From CAVTWS01 sp963738445 (GTDB lineage Bacteria > Actinomycetota > Acidimicrobiia > Acidimicrobiales > SHLQ01): a DNA stretch of 64,000 nt. The stretch's first letter is position 1; each line of letters opens with the position of its first letter. Below are positions 18,093 through 27,046 of the stretch, one piece after another. Below the pieces are notes generated by a model that saw nothing but the letters and a program-made list of their open reading frames with translations, was not told the DNA's origin and made no database searches. Both the position numbers and the translations under genes were made by a program. The stretch spans positions 62,001-126,000 of the forward strand of contig CAVTWS010000012.1 in assembly GCA_963738445.1 (NCBI GenBank), given 5' to 3'.

Positions 18093-18584
18093 ATGATTCG
18101 GGTCGAGCCGGAGAAGACGGAGTGGCTGGAAGCCCTGGCGCTCGGCGACGACGTGTTCGCGGGGCGTTTCGGCATTGTGGTCGAGCCGGGATGGGTCGGG
18201 TTCCCCGCGGCCCTGCCGGTTGTGCTTGCTGCTGCACGGGCGGGAGGCGCCGACCCGTGGGGATCGCACCTGTTCTTCGAGGACGACGGTGTGCTCGTGG
18301 GCTTCGGCGGTTTCAAGGGCCGGCCGACCGGAGGCGAGGTCGAGATCGGCTACGCGGTCGCTCCGTCTCGTCAGGGTCGTGGCATCGCCACTGCCGCCGC
18401 AGAGGTGATGATCGATCAGGCACGGCCTTCGGGTGTGGAGGTCGTCGTCGCCCATACCCTGGCCGAGCTGAACGCGTCGACATCGGTGCTGCGTCGGTGT
18501 GGGTTCGTTCACGTCGCCACCGTTGACGATCCCGGCGGTGACGTTGCCGGCGATGTGTGGCGGTGGGAGCTGAGTCTCGGCTGA
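18093..18584 (+). CDS. GNAT family N-acetyltransferase
   Basis: 163 residues with the GNAT fold. Motif A is YAVAPSRQGRGIATAA, the acetyl-CoA pyrophosphate-binding loop (Q/RxxGxG/A), preceded by LVGFGGFKG and GGEVEIGY. Motif B follows as ELNASTSVLRRCGFV. The protein resembles RimJ/RimL-like acetyltransferases that modify N-termini or small amines. The acceptor is unknown. It is transcribed away from the ArsR-type gene and may share its control region. Confidence 0.88.
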   Translation: MIRVEPEKTEWLEALALGDDVFAGRFGIVVEPGWVGFPAALPVVLAAARAGGADPWGSHLFFEDDGVLVGFGGFKGRPTGGEVEIGYAVAPSRQGRGIATAAAEVMIDQARPSGVEVVVAHTLAELNASTSVLRRCGFVHVATVDDPGGDVAGDVWRWELSLG

Positions 18585-18589
18585 TCCAC

Positions 18590-18790
18590 AGTTCGCGATA
18601 GATCCGCTCGCCGCCGAGGGCTGCGACGGTCGGAGGGATGCGCCTGCCGGCGCGCTCGATGCCCCCAGTAGATGCGGTGGAGGCGGGCTAGCGCGGCGAC
18701 GCCGTTCGCCACCTGATCGATCGACAGTGGCCGGGTCGCGTCACGGGGGTCACCGCCTCGGGGCTCGTTCAGGGCTCTCGCTTCTCGGCG
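18590..18790 (-). pseudogene. Possible fragment of an aminoglycoside-phosphotransferase-like gene
   Basis: The minus strand encodes ARALNEPRGGDPRDATRPLS and DQVANGVAALARLHRIYWG, then after a frame change IERAGRRIPPTVAALGGERI. The ARGGxxxDATRPL and LARLHxxYW pattern resembles the middle of kinase-fold phosphotransferases, but no start, no HGD catalytic loop and no stop are present. Two intact members of the fold lie at 40504 and 50593. The match is short. Confidence 0.3.
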
Positions 18791-18851
18791 GATGCCGCCG
18801 GCGCCGGATCTCGGTCGGTTCGTCGGTGCGCATCCGGCCCCCCGACCTCGA

Positions 18852-19272
18852 TCAGTCGGCTGATCCTCGCTCGACGACCCATTGGGTAGGTTGGCCGGTG
18901 ATGCTGGCGATGAGCTCGAAATCGGCGTCGTAGTGCAGCACCGTGAGGTCGCGGGCTTCGGCGATCGCCGCGACCAGGCCGTCGACCAGGGACATGGCGC
19001 GGTGGTGACCCGAGTGGGCCAGCAGGCGTTGGACCTCGAGGGCTCGCCGGTGGTCGGCATCGGTGACGGGGGCGAACTCGAAGGCGTCGATCCGACTCAT
19101 GATGGCGTCGTGGTCGATGCCGGTTCGGGCACTGAAGCCGAGTTCGAACGCGACGGGGCTGCAGAGCGCGATCCTGCCGTCAGCGATCAGCGGCGCCATG
19201 GACGCGGCGACATGAGGCTTGCCGACCCGGGCGAACGCGCTCGGTGTCCACGAGGTGGGTGGCACGGGCCAC
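18852..19272 (-). CDS. vapC: PIN-domain ribonuclease toxin, VapC-like (one frameshift)
   Basis: About 139 residues. ATHLVDTSAFARVGKPHV is the first PIN strand with the catalytic Asp, SPVAFELGFS gives the Glu, SLVDGLVAAIAE the second acidic site, and LHYDADFELIA the third. The frame changes by one base near 19242, right after the VDT motif, so the toxin as written would be truncated or start downstream. The GTG start lies one base after the stop of the VapB-like antitoxin gene. PIN toxins cleave tRNA or rRNA. If the frameshift is real, the toxin is inactive. Confidence 0.8.
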
Positions 19273-19273
19273 C

Positions 19274-19480
19274 TCAGCCGTTCCCACCCCAGGAGTCTTC
19301 GATCGTGTCGAAGTCGTGACGGTCCGGGTCCTGGAGCAAGGCGAGCAACTCGATGCGCCGTTTGGCGTTGACGATCTCCCGGAGCGATGCGTCGATGGTG
19401 TCGCGAAGCGTCGTGGTGCCCAAGATCTCGGCCGCCTTCGAGGCGATATCTCTATCGATCTCGACAGATGTCTTGCTCAT
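19274..19480 (-). CDS. vapB: VapB-like antitoxin
   Basis: 68 residues beginning MSKTSVEIDRDIASKAAEIL, with TTTLRDTIDASLREIV as the ribbon-helix-helix dimer and LLQDPDRHDFDTIEDSW as the toxin-binding tail, which is normal for VapB antitoxins of this class. The gene precedes the PIN toxin gene by one base. On the minus strand TATCCT lies 6 bases before the ATG, at the spacing of a -10 element for leaderless transcription. Autoregulation by the VapBC complex is usual for the family. Confidence 0.88.
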   Translation of the reverse strand: MSKTSVEIDRDIASKAAEILGTTTLRDTIDASLREIVNAKRRIELLALLQDPDRHDFDTIEDSWGGNG

Positions 19481-19573
19481 CGTCGGAGGATACCACGAGG
19501 GTCACGATGACTATGCTGGGTCAACCCGGCACGGGCTCGTGGTCGTCGAACCGTCGGAAACCGAGGAGCGTTG

Positions 19574-20368
19574 ATGTCAACTCGCAACCTGTACCTGTAC
19601 GAGGTGGTCGACATCGTCGGGCAAGGGCAATACGAGTACATGGAGCACCTCTGGAAGGACCCGGTGCTGCGGATGCCGGAGATGTTCGGTCTCCAGGGCT
19701 CGTTCTACGTGTGTGCGTCCGGTGGTGGGCGCTGGCCGCAGGTGATCAACATCTGGGACATCGGGTCGAAGGGTTGGATGGGGTGGGCGTCGAACGTCGA
19801 CCGCATGAACCTCAAGCGACGCAAGGCGTTCTACGGCGACTGGTGGGACCAAGCCGCGACATGGCGCACCGGTGGATTCGATCGGCTGTGTGCCGGCGTT
19901 CCCGGCTCACCGTCGACGGCGGAGATCCAGGCCGACGGGATCAAGGGCACGCTCTTCGTGAACGAGATCCTGACGGTTCGTCCCGGCTCGGCCCTGGAGT
20001 TCCTCGACGCGGTGGCCGAGCAGCGCAAGCCCTTGATGGCGAACTACGGGCACCGGGCGACGGGGCTCTACGAGGTGACGTCGAACCAGCACGAGGTGGT
20101 GATGGTGTGGGCGACGGACATCCCGTCGAACGTCCGGTGGCACCAGAATCGTGACACCACCCGAGGCCTCTGTGACGAAGGTGAGGTCGACGAGCGGATC
20201 GTGCGATGGGAAGCCATCTCGGCGCAGTACGTGACCGGCGGCGACAGCCACATCATGACCCCGCTGCCGCGGACGGCCTACGGCCCCGACGACTGGGAGG
20301 ACGCCTCCCTCGACGAGTGGCTCGCCGGCGCGGGCTTCGAGGTCCAGAGCGCCCCAGATGGGTCGTGA
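19574..20368 (+). CDS. NIPSNAP-like hypothetical protein
   Basis: 264 residues, intact, starting at an ATG shortly after GAGGAG. The N-terminal half (LYLYEVVDIVGQGQYEYMEH, INIWDIGSKGWMG) and the C-terminal half (LFVNEILTVRPGSALEFLDA, GLYEVTSNQHEVVMVWAT) look like two ferredoxin-like alpha-beta barrel repeats, as in NIPSNAP or EthD-like proteins. Function unknown. Its 3' end overlaps the start of the following P450 gene by 11 bases, so the two are probably co-transcribed and may act on the same compound. Confidence 0.72.
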   Translation: MSTRNLYLYEVVDIVGQGQYEYMEHLWKDPVLRMPEMFGLQGSFYVCASGGGRWPQVINIWDIGSKGWMGWASNVDRMNLKRRKAFYGDWWDQAATWRTGGFDRLCAGVPGSPSTAEIQADGIKGTLFVNEILTVRPGSALEFLDAVAEQRKPLMANYGHRATGLYEVTSNQHEVVMVWATDIPSNVRWHQNRDTTRGLCDEGEVDERIVRWEAISAQYVTGGDSHIMTPLPRTAYGPDDWEDASLDEWLAGAGFEVQSAPDGS

Positions 20369-21397
20369 GCCTCTGGTGATCGACGTCCGCGACGCGGCCC
20401 TGTGGCAGGACCCCTATCCCAGATGGAACGCGGCGCGTGAGCAGCACCGCACGGCGGTGACCCCGTGGGGTGAGCCGATCCTGCTGTCGGCGGACGATCA
20501 CGACACGGCGAGCGCGGACGGCGCGTTCGCCCAGTTGGGGTCGATGCGTTGCACCGCCTCGGCATCGCCGACGGGCCATTCCACGCCTGGCGACGGCTGA
20601 CCCTCGCCGCACTCTACGGAGCGGCGCACGAACGGCTGCGGGCCGTGGTGGGTCGATCGTTCACGCCGCGCCGCGTGGGCGTGCTGCGCGAGACGCTTCG
20701 TGCCCACGCCGAGTCGCTACTGGACGCAGCTGCCGAGAGCGGTCGCTTCCGAAGGCAGCATCGTCGCGCTGTACGACATCGTCTCCCGCCTGATCGACGA
20801 GCGCCGTCGTGCCCCGCGCGAGGACCTCGTGAGCGACCTCGTCGAGGCGCAGGAGGCGGGACGGCTCGACCGCGCCGAGCTCCACGCGTTGGTCGTCAAC
20901 ATCATCGGCGGCGCCGTCGGCTCGAGCCGCGCCGGCATCGCCAACAGCGTGTTGCTGTTCCTTCAGCAACGCGACCAGATGCGGCTGGTGCAGCACGACC
21001 CGTCGCTCCTGCGCCCGGCCCTCGAGGAGTGCCTGCGGTTCCGTCCGCCCTTCCGGTCGGGCCGTCGCAAGGTCGTGGCACCCACCGAGCAGTTCGGGCT
21101 CCGCCTCGAACCCGTCAGACCGTCTTCCTCGCCCGGCAGGCGGCCAACCGTGACCCGCAGTTCTGGGACGACCCGGACCGCTTCGACATCCGACGGGTCG
21201 AACGGCGCCACCACAGCTTCGGCTACGGCCCGCATTTCTGCCTCGGACAGGCGCTCGCCCGGTTGGATCTTCACGAAGCGCTCGGCGCCTTCATCACGCG
21301 CGCCGACGATTTCGAGCTCGTCGACACCGACCCGGTGCGCGTGCCCGGGGTACCCGACGAGGCGCTCGAACGCCTCACCGTCGCCATCAGGATTTGA
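20358..21397 (+). pseudogene. Cytochrome P450 with internal deletion and frameshifts
   Basis: N-terminal PLVIDVRDAALWQDPYPRWN, C-helix FHAWRRLTLAALYGAAHERL, K-helix LEECLRFRPPFRSGRR and haem loop FGYGPHFCLGQALARLD identify a P450. About 60 residues normally found between the B'/C and G helices are missing near 20745 (FTPRRVG and LLDAAAE run almost directly into VALYDIVSRLIDERR). Frame changes lie near 20545, 20745 and 21115. The I-helix reads IIGGAVGSSRAGIAN, with no Thr in the AGxxT position. With the deletion the product should not fold as a P450. It converges on and overlaps the MocA-type gene by 11 bases. Confidence 0.78.
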
Positions 21398-22427
21398 GGG
21401 TGACGACCTCGCCGGTCGTCGCGCTCCGTCTCGCCGCGTCGAGCACCTGGGCTGTCACCACCGCTTCCGTCGCGGGGACCGGTGCCTCGCCCGTGCCGCG
21501 CACCGCGCTGGAGAAGCTCGGGTAGAAGGTGTCCCACGCGCCGTTCACGGTCGGCACCACCTCGACGGCGTCATCGCCGCGCCGGATCGACCCCCAGCGC
21601 GAACGGGGCTCGGTGCCCCACCGGTCGCCGAGCGTGGCGGGGGACTCGCCGAGCACCAGCGCCGACTCCTGGCCATCCATGGGCCCGTCGACGACATAGG
21701 TGCCGTCGGTACCGACCACGCGGAACCGCTTGCCTGGCGCACCCTGGCTCCAGCTCCCGGACAGATGCGACCGGGTGCCGCCCTCGTGGGTGAGCGCGAC
21801 GAAAACGTCGTCGTCGAGTCCCGACTCGCGAATCCGCCACTCGGCATAGACGTGACGGACCGGCCCGAAGAGCACGAGGGCCTGGTCGACGAGGTGACTG
21901 CCGAAGTCGAGCAGCGTGCCGCCACCGGCCGGGCCCGGACCGCGGTCGGGAGCGAACCGTTCGAACCGGGATTCGAAGCGCGTCACCGTCCCCAGTCGGC
22001 CGGAGGCCACGAGGTCGCGGATGGTCAGGAAGTCCGAGTCCCAGCGACGGTTCTGGTAGGCCGAGAGCAACCGTCCCGCCGTGGCGGCCAGCTCGACGGA
22101 GCGGGCGGCCGAGGCGGCGTCGAGTGCGAACGGCTTGTCACAGACGACGTGGAGCCCGAGCCGAATCGCCTCGTCCGTGAGGTCGCTGTGGGTGGCGGCG
22201 GGTGTCGATATGGCGACGGCTTCCGCGCCGGCATCGACGACGTCTCCGAGCTTCTCGAAGACCTGCGAACCCGGATGCTCGCCGGCGACCAGGGCTTGTC
22301 GATCGGGCGACCGCGTCACGACACCGACGAGCTCGCATCCAGGCCCGCTGGCGATGAGCGGGGCGTGGAAGTATCGGCCGCCGAACCCGTAGCCGACGAC
22401 TGCGAAGCGGACCGGTCGTGGGCTCAC
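21387..22427 (-). CDS. Gfo/Idh/MocA family oxidoreductase
   Basis: 346 residues, intact. The N-terminal Rossmann domain has RFAVVGYGFGGRYFHAPL (GxGxxG NAD(P) loop) and AVAISTPAATHSDLTDEAI. The catalytic-lysine motif is CDKPFALD (EKP variant). The C-terminal alpha-beta domain has GGGTLLDFGSHLVDQALVLF, where the His of the GxxxDxGxHxxD motif is expected to act in catalysis. These enzymes oxidise or reduce sugars, inositols and related alcohols. The substrate is unknown. Its tail overlaps the end of the broken P450 on the other strand. Confidence 0.9.
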   Translation of the reverse strand: MSPRPVRFAVVGYGFGGRYFHAPLIASGPGCELVGVVTRSPDRQALVAGEHPGSQVFEKLGDVVDAGAEAVAISTPAATHSDLTDEAIRLGLHVVCDKPFALDAASAARSVELAATAGRLLSAYQNRRWDSDFLTIRDLVASGRLGTVTRFESRFERFAPDRGPGPAGGGTLLDFGSHLVDQALVLFGPVRHVYAEWRIRESGLDDDVFVALTHEGGTRSHLSGSWSQGAPGKRFRVVGTDGTYVVDGPMDGQESALVLGESPATLGDRWGTEPRSRWGSIRRGDDAVEVVPTVNGAWDTFYPSFSSAVRGTGEAPVPATEAVVTAQVLDAARRSATTGEVVTLKS

Positions 22428-22507
22428 CGTGGTGAGTCTACGACTGGTCCGGTGACGTCCTACTAGCCTCGGGCGTCGAGCAGCTTCACCAACCGGGGGA
22501 TGTCAAC

Positions 22508-23332
22508 ATGGCCAAGCAGGGTCTCGGACTCGACGGACGCAAGGCGCTGGTGGTCGGCGCCGGATCGGGCATCGGTGAGGAGACGGCGATGCTGTTGGGG
22601 CGTTGCGGCGCCCACGTGGCCGCCGCCGACCTCGATGCCGCCGCCGCTCAACGAGTTGCGGACGCCGTGGCGGCGCTCGGCGTGACCAGCGCCGCGGTGT
22701 CGGGTGACGTGACCGTCGACGCCGACGCCCGTCGGGTGGTCGATGCCGCGTACGACGCGTTGGGTGGGCTCGATGTCGTGGTGAACATCGTCGGTTTCGC
22801 CGCCTGGGCGGACCTCATGAACATGACCGACGAGCTCTGGGAGCTCGATCTGCGCCGCAACCTCACGCACCATCTCTACGTGTCGCGCGCGGCGGCGAGC
22901 CGCTGGATCGACGCGGGCCGCCCGGGCGCGATCGCCTGTGTGGCGTCGGTCAGCGGGATGTACGGCGCGCCCAATCACTCGGCGTACGGCGCCGCCAAGG
23001 CCGGCCTGATCGAGCTGGTGCGCACGATGTCGCAGGAGTGGGGTCCCTACGGCATCCGGGTCAACGCCGTCGCGCCGGACATGATCGCCACGCCCCGGGT
23101 ACGTAGGGCCCAGGAGGCCGCCGGCGTCGACATGGATGCCAGCGCCCGGGACGCCGGCGTGCCGCTACAGCGGGCCGGACTGCCCGACGAGATCGCCGGC
23201 CCCCTCGTGTATTGCGTGTCCGATCTGTCGAGCTTCATGACCGGCCAGACGCTCGTCGTCGACGGCGGCACGATGGCGTCGTTCCCGCACATGCGCAGCA
23301 CGACGATCATGCCCCGCGGCGCCGGCAGCTGA
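22508..23332 (+). CDS. SDR family NAD(P)-dependent oxidoreductase
   Basis: 274 residues, intact. KALVVGAGSGIGEETAMLL is the cofactor motif, GDVTVDADARRVVDAAYDAL follows, and NIVG replaces the usual NNAG. The catalytic Ser is in CVASVSGMYGA and the YxxxK motif is YGAAKAGL. The C-terminus is FMTGQTLVVDGG with a 20-residue extension. It resembles the 3-oxoacyl-ACP reductase/alcohol dehydrogenase classical SDRs. The acidic residue AADLDAA after beta-2 suggests NAD(H) preference. Substrate unknown. Confidence 0.88.
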   Translation: MAKQGLGLDGRKALVVGAGSGIGEETAMLLGRCGAHVAAADLDAAAAQRVADAVAALGVTSAAVSGDVTVDADARRVVDAAYDALGGLDVVVNIVGFAAWADLMNMTDELWELDLRRNLTHHLYVSRAAASRWIDAGRPGAIACVASVSGMYGAPNHSAYGAAKAGLIELVRTMSQEWGPYGIRVNAVAPDMIATPRVRRAQEAAGVDMDASARDAGVPLQRAGLPDEIAGPLVYCVSDLSSFMTGQTLVVDGGTMASFPHMRSTTIMPRGAGS

Positions 23333-23423
23333 CGAGCCGCGACATTCGTTGCGAAGTCGGACGGCATCGAATCGAGATCCGCAGTCGTGCACCAGGCGGT
23401 GCGGTTGTTGCGGGCGTCAGACG

Positions 23424-23585
23424 TTCTTGCCTGCCTCAGACACCGGGCTCCAGGTCGAATCGAAGGCGCAGGCCGAGCAGATCCGTTCTGTCGCGGTCGA
23501 GCGCATCGGTCCGAGGTTGGGTGTGGTGCCGCCGACGGTGATGGACGCACTTGACGAGGCGTTGCGGCGGCACGACGCTCAATGA
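23424..23585 (+). pseudogene. C-terminal remnant of a MazF/PemK-type toxin
   Basis: The 53 codons before the stop read FLPASDTGLQVESKAQAEQI, RSVAVERIGPRLGVVPP and MDALDEALRRH, the C-terminal strand and helix of PemK/MazF endoribonucleases. The N-terminal half is absent and no matching sequence is seen in the 90 bases upstream in any frame. No antitoxin gene is adjacent. The stop overlaps the end of the ABC permease gene on the other strand by 7 bases. Confidence 0.6.
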
Positions 23586-25513
23586 CGCGATCGCGGTACC
23601 CGGCCGACGATGCCGTCGGGAAAGCGAACCGCTGCTACCACGAGCAGAAGCCCGTTGACAGCGAACTGGTAGCTCGATGCCGAGTCGCTGACCTGGTCGA
23701 GGGCCACGGTCAGGAGTCCTCCGCTCGCGATCGCGCCGGCGAGAAGCGACGCGACCGGCACCGCGATGCCCGAGAGGTAGGCGAAGGACAGAGCGACGAT
23801 GGAGCTCAGCACCCCGAACGACGACACCGAAACGATCTGACGCTGATAGGCGAGCAACGTTCCTGCCAACCCGGCGAGTAGTCCGGCGAGTGCGAAGGCC
23901 GTCACCTTGGCTTCCGTGACGCCGATGCCCAATGCGCTCGCCGCCCGCTCGTTGGCGCGAACGGCAAGCCAGCGGCGGCCGGTCTGCCCGCGGCGGATGC
24001 CGGTGACGCACACAACAGCGATCACGAGCACGACGATGCAAAGGATCGCGAACTGCTTGCGTGGATAGGCATCACCGACCGCCCCGATGCCGAGATCGAT
24101 GCCGCCGAGCTCGGGTCGCTCGACTGTCGAGCCCCCGAGTCCACCTGTGAACCACGACCACTTGAACACGAGTTCCTCAACGGCGACCGATGCTGCGAGG
24201 GTCGCGATAGCCAAGCTTTCGCCGCGAACACGCAAGGCCGGGAGACTGGTCACGGTAGCGACCAACGCGGCCACCAACACTCCAGCCGCGGGGGCAAGTG
24301 GAAAGCCGAGTCCGGCATCGTCGGCGAACCTGACCATGGCGAACGCGGCCAGCCCGGCCAGCGCGTACGTGGCCAGAGAGATCTGGCCGACCAGACCGGT
24401 GATCACCACGATGGAGAGCGCGAACAGGGACGCAATGGCCGAGATCGTGATGCCAAGACGCCAGGTGCTATCGGCGAGGGTCACCGCGACCACCGCGCCG
24501 ATCCCGAGGGCCACGGTGACCGGGATGGCGAGTCGCGGGTCGGTGGCCGGAGGAAGTCGCGCCTGCTGAGCGACACCGCGGCGTTCAAATCCGAGGTCGC
24601 GCCGCAGACCGAGCGTGCCCAGTATGAGCAGGAAGGGGACGCCCTGTTGCAGCCCGATGTCGGGTAGCCAGTCCCACTCGGTCTGAAGATTGAGCAACTC
24701 GGATTGCAGCATGCCGATAGCCAGGCCGGCGATCACGGTCGGCCAGATCGCCCGCAGCCGGCCCACGAGGGCGGCCGCGACTGCCGGTACCACGAGCAGG
24801 CTGGTCGTGCCCGGGTCGAGTCTGATGTTCGGTGCGGCCAGGATGAGCGCCATCGCACCGAGCACGGTCGCAAGGGCCCAGTTCGCCACGCCGATGGCGT
24901 GAGGCGATATGCCGAGCAGCACCGCGCCCCGCTCGTTCTCGGCGCTCGCGCGGGTGGCCAGACCGAGGCGGGTGAAGCGGTAGAGCATGGACAGGGCGGT
25001 TGCCGCGACGAGGACGAGGCCGGCGAGTAGGTAACGATCGAGCGGTGCGCGCACGTCGCCGATCGTCACCAGTCGCGACGGCAACGGCCCGTCGAGGGTC
25101 AGAGCCGACGTGCCCTGGTTCGGAAACCGCAGGCCGACGATCGAGATGAAGTAGAGCAATAGCCCGAGCGACGCCACGAGTCGCGCGAGCGGATGCGCGG
25201 TACCGAGCCATCGAAAGACCGTCAGGTACAGAACGGTGCCGAGGGTCGTGGCCAGCACGAGGCTGATCATGAGGGCGGTGGTGACCGTGGGTCGATCGAT
25301 GATCGGCACCCGGCCGGGAAGTCCGAGCACGGGGAGGATGAGATCGCCCGAGGCCCGGAGCTCGTAGTACGCCACCGCCACGTACATCCCGGAGGCCGCG
25401 TGGGCCAGGTTGACGACCCGGCTCGCTCGCTGGGTGACCACTAGGCCGAGCCCGAGCGCGGCGATGACCGCGCCGCTACCGAGCCCGAGCAACAGGTACG
25501 TCAGGTGCTGCAC
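23579..25513 (-). CDS. Fused branched-chain amino acid-type ABC permease (LivH-LivM fusion)
   Basis: About 644 residues with some 18 membrane spans. The first half is LivH-like: YLLLGLGSGAVIAALGLGL, RVVNLAHAASGMY and GVANWALATVLGAMA. The second is LivM-like: GLVGQISLATYALAGLAAFA, LRVRGESLAIATLAASVAVE, and a coupling region RWLAVRANERAASALGIGVTEAKVTAFALAG. Fusion of both permeases in one chain is known but less common than separate genes. GTG 25513, 8 bases after the binding-protein stop, is preferred because it places the first span as in LivH. The ATPases are probably LivG and LivF at 30653 and 31434. The substrate may be a hydrophobic or aromatic carboxylate. Confidence 0.87.
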   Translation of the reverse strand: MQHLTYLLLGLGSGAVIAALGLGLVVTQRASRVVNLAHAASGMYVAVAYYELRASGDLILPVLGLPGRVPIIDRPTVTTALMISLVLATTLGTVLYLTVFRWLGTAHPLARLVASLGLLLYFISIVGLRFPNQGTSALTLDGPLPSRLVTIGDVRAPLDRYLLAGLVLVAATALSMLYRFTRLGLATRASAENERGAVLLGISPHAIGVANWALATVLGAMALILAAPNIRLDPGTTSLLVVPAVAAALVGRLRAIWPTVIAGLAIGMLQSELLNLQTEWDWLPDIGLQQGVPFLLILGTLGLRRDLGFERRGVAQQARLPPATDPRLAIPVTVALGIGAVVAVTLADSTWRLGITISAIASLFALSIVVITGLVGQISLATYALAGLAAFAMVRFADDAGLGFPLAPAAGVLVAALVATVTSLPALRVRGESLAIATLAASVAVEELVFKWSWFTGGLGGSTVERPELGGIDLGIGAVGDAYPRKQFAILCIVVLVIAVVCVTGIRRGQTGRRWLAVRANERAASALGIGVTEAKVTAFALAGLLAGLAGTLLAYQRQIVSVSSFGVLSSIVALSFAYLSGIAVPVASLLAGAIASGGLLTVALDQVSDSASSYQFAVNGLLLVVAAVRFPDGIVGRVPRSRH

Positions 25514-25520
25514 CGCTTGC

Positions 25521-26924
25521 TCAACCGAGACCGGAGAGGAGCTCGACGGTGTCGATCCAGCCGCCGCCAACATCGGCGTTGTCAGCCAGACCAGGGCCGT
25601 TCACTCGGAACATCACCTGCTGGGGTGCGCACAGCGCCGGCAACCCTGGAACCTGGTTCCCGTCGCACGTGTACGAGTGACCCCAGAAGCTGGCCCGATC
25701 GTCGCTGGACCGGATCAGATCGATGATGGCCGCCGAGTCGACGGCATCGGGACCCAACTCCACGAGGAGCGAATACAGGTTCATGAAGCCGCGGAGGCCG
25801 ACCGTTCCGGCGCCGCCGGCGGGCTCGTCGGCATAAAGATCGATCACATCGTTGAAGATGTCACCCTCGGTGTTGACGTCGCCGGCCGTGCCCTCGGAGT
25901 TGAAGATCACCGTGGCTGCTGCGTCGCCTGCCGCTTCGACGATGTCGTCGGCCGCGCAGGCACCGACCATGTAGAGCTGACCCTCGAGGCCGAGGTCGAC
26001 GAATTGCTCCATGATGGGCACGCACGACCCTCCGGCGGCAAGGACGATCACCGCGTCGGCACCGATCTCCTGGGCCTTGGTGAGCACAGGCAGGAAATCA
26101 GTGGCCACGATCGGGAACGACACCAATTCGACATCGATTCCGAGCTGCTCCCCGACGCTGGCGCCGTAGTCCTCGGCCGTGACCTGGAACGCGTCGAACT
26201 CGCCGTAGGCGATCAGTGCGGTCGCGGCGCCGTTGTCCGCGGCGTGGGACAAGAACGCGGCCATGGCGCCCGCCGTGCCGCCGCTGAAGTAGAAGTTCAC
26301 TGCGCTGCGTTGCTCGACCAGGTTGGCCGGGATGCCGCCGATCAACGGGATGCCGTTCTGCTCGAACACCGGGATCGAACCGTTGCTCGTGACGTCGATG
26401 CCGCCGACGACCGCCACCACCCCCTCCTGCACCAGCTCCTGAGCGCAGGCCTGGGACTGCTCGACGCTGAAGCTCGTGATGCAGGTACGAAGCTCGATCG
26501 GTCGTCCGCCGACGCCGCCGAGCTCCTCGTTCACGAACGCCACGCCCGCTTCGGCGGCGGCGCGAAGCTCGGGGTATGAGCCGAGTGGCGTGTTCTCCTG
26601 ATTGACCATGCCGAGGACGATCGGTTCCGCGTCGGGGTCGGCGGGAACGGTGGCATCCGGGACGGTCCCGAGGAACCACGACTCACCGGCATGACGGCCG
26701 AGGACGGTGTCGGGGCCGGCCGCTGGGCCAACGGTCGAGGTGGTCTCGTCGGTCGCGCTGGCGTCGGTCGCACTGGTGTCGGGGGCCAGGCTCGTCTCGT
26801 CGATCGGCGACGACTGGCCTGTTTCAGCGCTGCCGGCGCTGCCGGCATCGTCGTCTGATTCGCTGCAGGCCGAGGCCAACACGGCGGCGAGCACCAGGAT
26901 CGGGACGATTCGTCGAGTGCGCAT
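25521..26924 (-). CDS. ABC transporter substrate-binding lipoprotein, LivK-like
   Basis: 467 residues starting at the ATG that follows CAGGGAAA. The signal peptide is IVPILVLAAVLASAC with a lipobox Cys. A Ser/Thr/Asp-rich linker spans residues 22-65. The periplasmic-binding fold type I domain then starts with PIVLGMVNQENTPLGSYPEL and EAGVAFVNEELGGVGGRPIE, with QELVQEGVVAVVGGIDVTSN and YFSGGTAGAMAAFLSHAAD further on. It captures a small ligand outside the membrane and delivers it to the permease encoded immediately downstream. It is divergent from the carotenoid oxygenase operon, with a 122-base shared control region. Confidence 0.9.
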   Translation of the reverse strand: MRTRRIVPILVLAAVLASACSESDDDAGSAGSAETGQSSPIDETSLAPDTSATDASATDETTSTVGPAAGPDTVLGRHAGESWFLGTVPDATVPADPDAEPIVLGMVNQENTPLGSYPELRAAAEAGVAFVNEELGGVGGRPIELRTCITSFSVEQSQACAQELVQEGVVAVVGGIDVTSNGSIPVFEQNGIPLIGGIPANLVEQRSAVNFYFSGGTAGAMAAFLSHAADNGAATALIAYGEFDAFQVTAEDYGASVGEQLGIDVELVSFPIVATDFLPVLTKAQEIGADAVIVLAAGGSCVPIMEQFVDLGLEGQLYMVGACAADDIVEAAGDAAATVIFNSEGTAGDVNTEGDIFNDVIDLYADEPAGGAGTVGLRGFMNLYSLLVELGPDAVDSAAIIDLIRSSDDRASFWGHSYTCDGNQVPGLPALCAPQQVMFRVNGPGLADNADVGGGWIDTVELLSGLG

Positions 26925-27010
26925 CTGGTTTCCCTGCTGGTAGTCCGGTTTCGACCGGCATCGTGTTGGTCGCTTGCGGACTCCGGCACGACCTCCGGAG
27001 ACGTCTGTGG

Positions 27011-27039
27011 TTAACACTGTCAAGTTGGTGCCCTATAGT
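27011..27039 (+). promoter_or_regulatory. Promoter of carotenoid oxygenase operon with overlapping operator
   Basis: TTAACA (-35, 27011-27016), a 17-base spacer and TATAGT (-10, 27034-27039). The ATG at 27047 lies 7 bases after the -10, so the transcript may begin at the start codon (leaderless). The near-palindrome TTAACA C TGTCAA (27011-27023) covers the -35 region and is a candidate site for the TetR encoded in the operon. On the minus strand its right arm reads TTGACA and could serve the divergent binding-protein gene. Confidence 0.62.
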
Positions 27040-27046
27040 GGCACAG

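Noticed and set aside
27018..27023. TTGACA on the minus strand as a complete promoter for the binding-protein gene
   Set aside because: No acceptable -10 hexamer lies 16-18 bases downstream on that strand, so only the -35-like element was noted.
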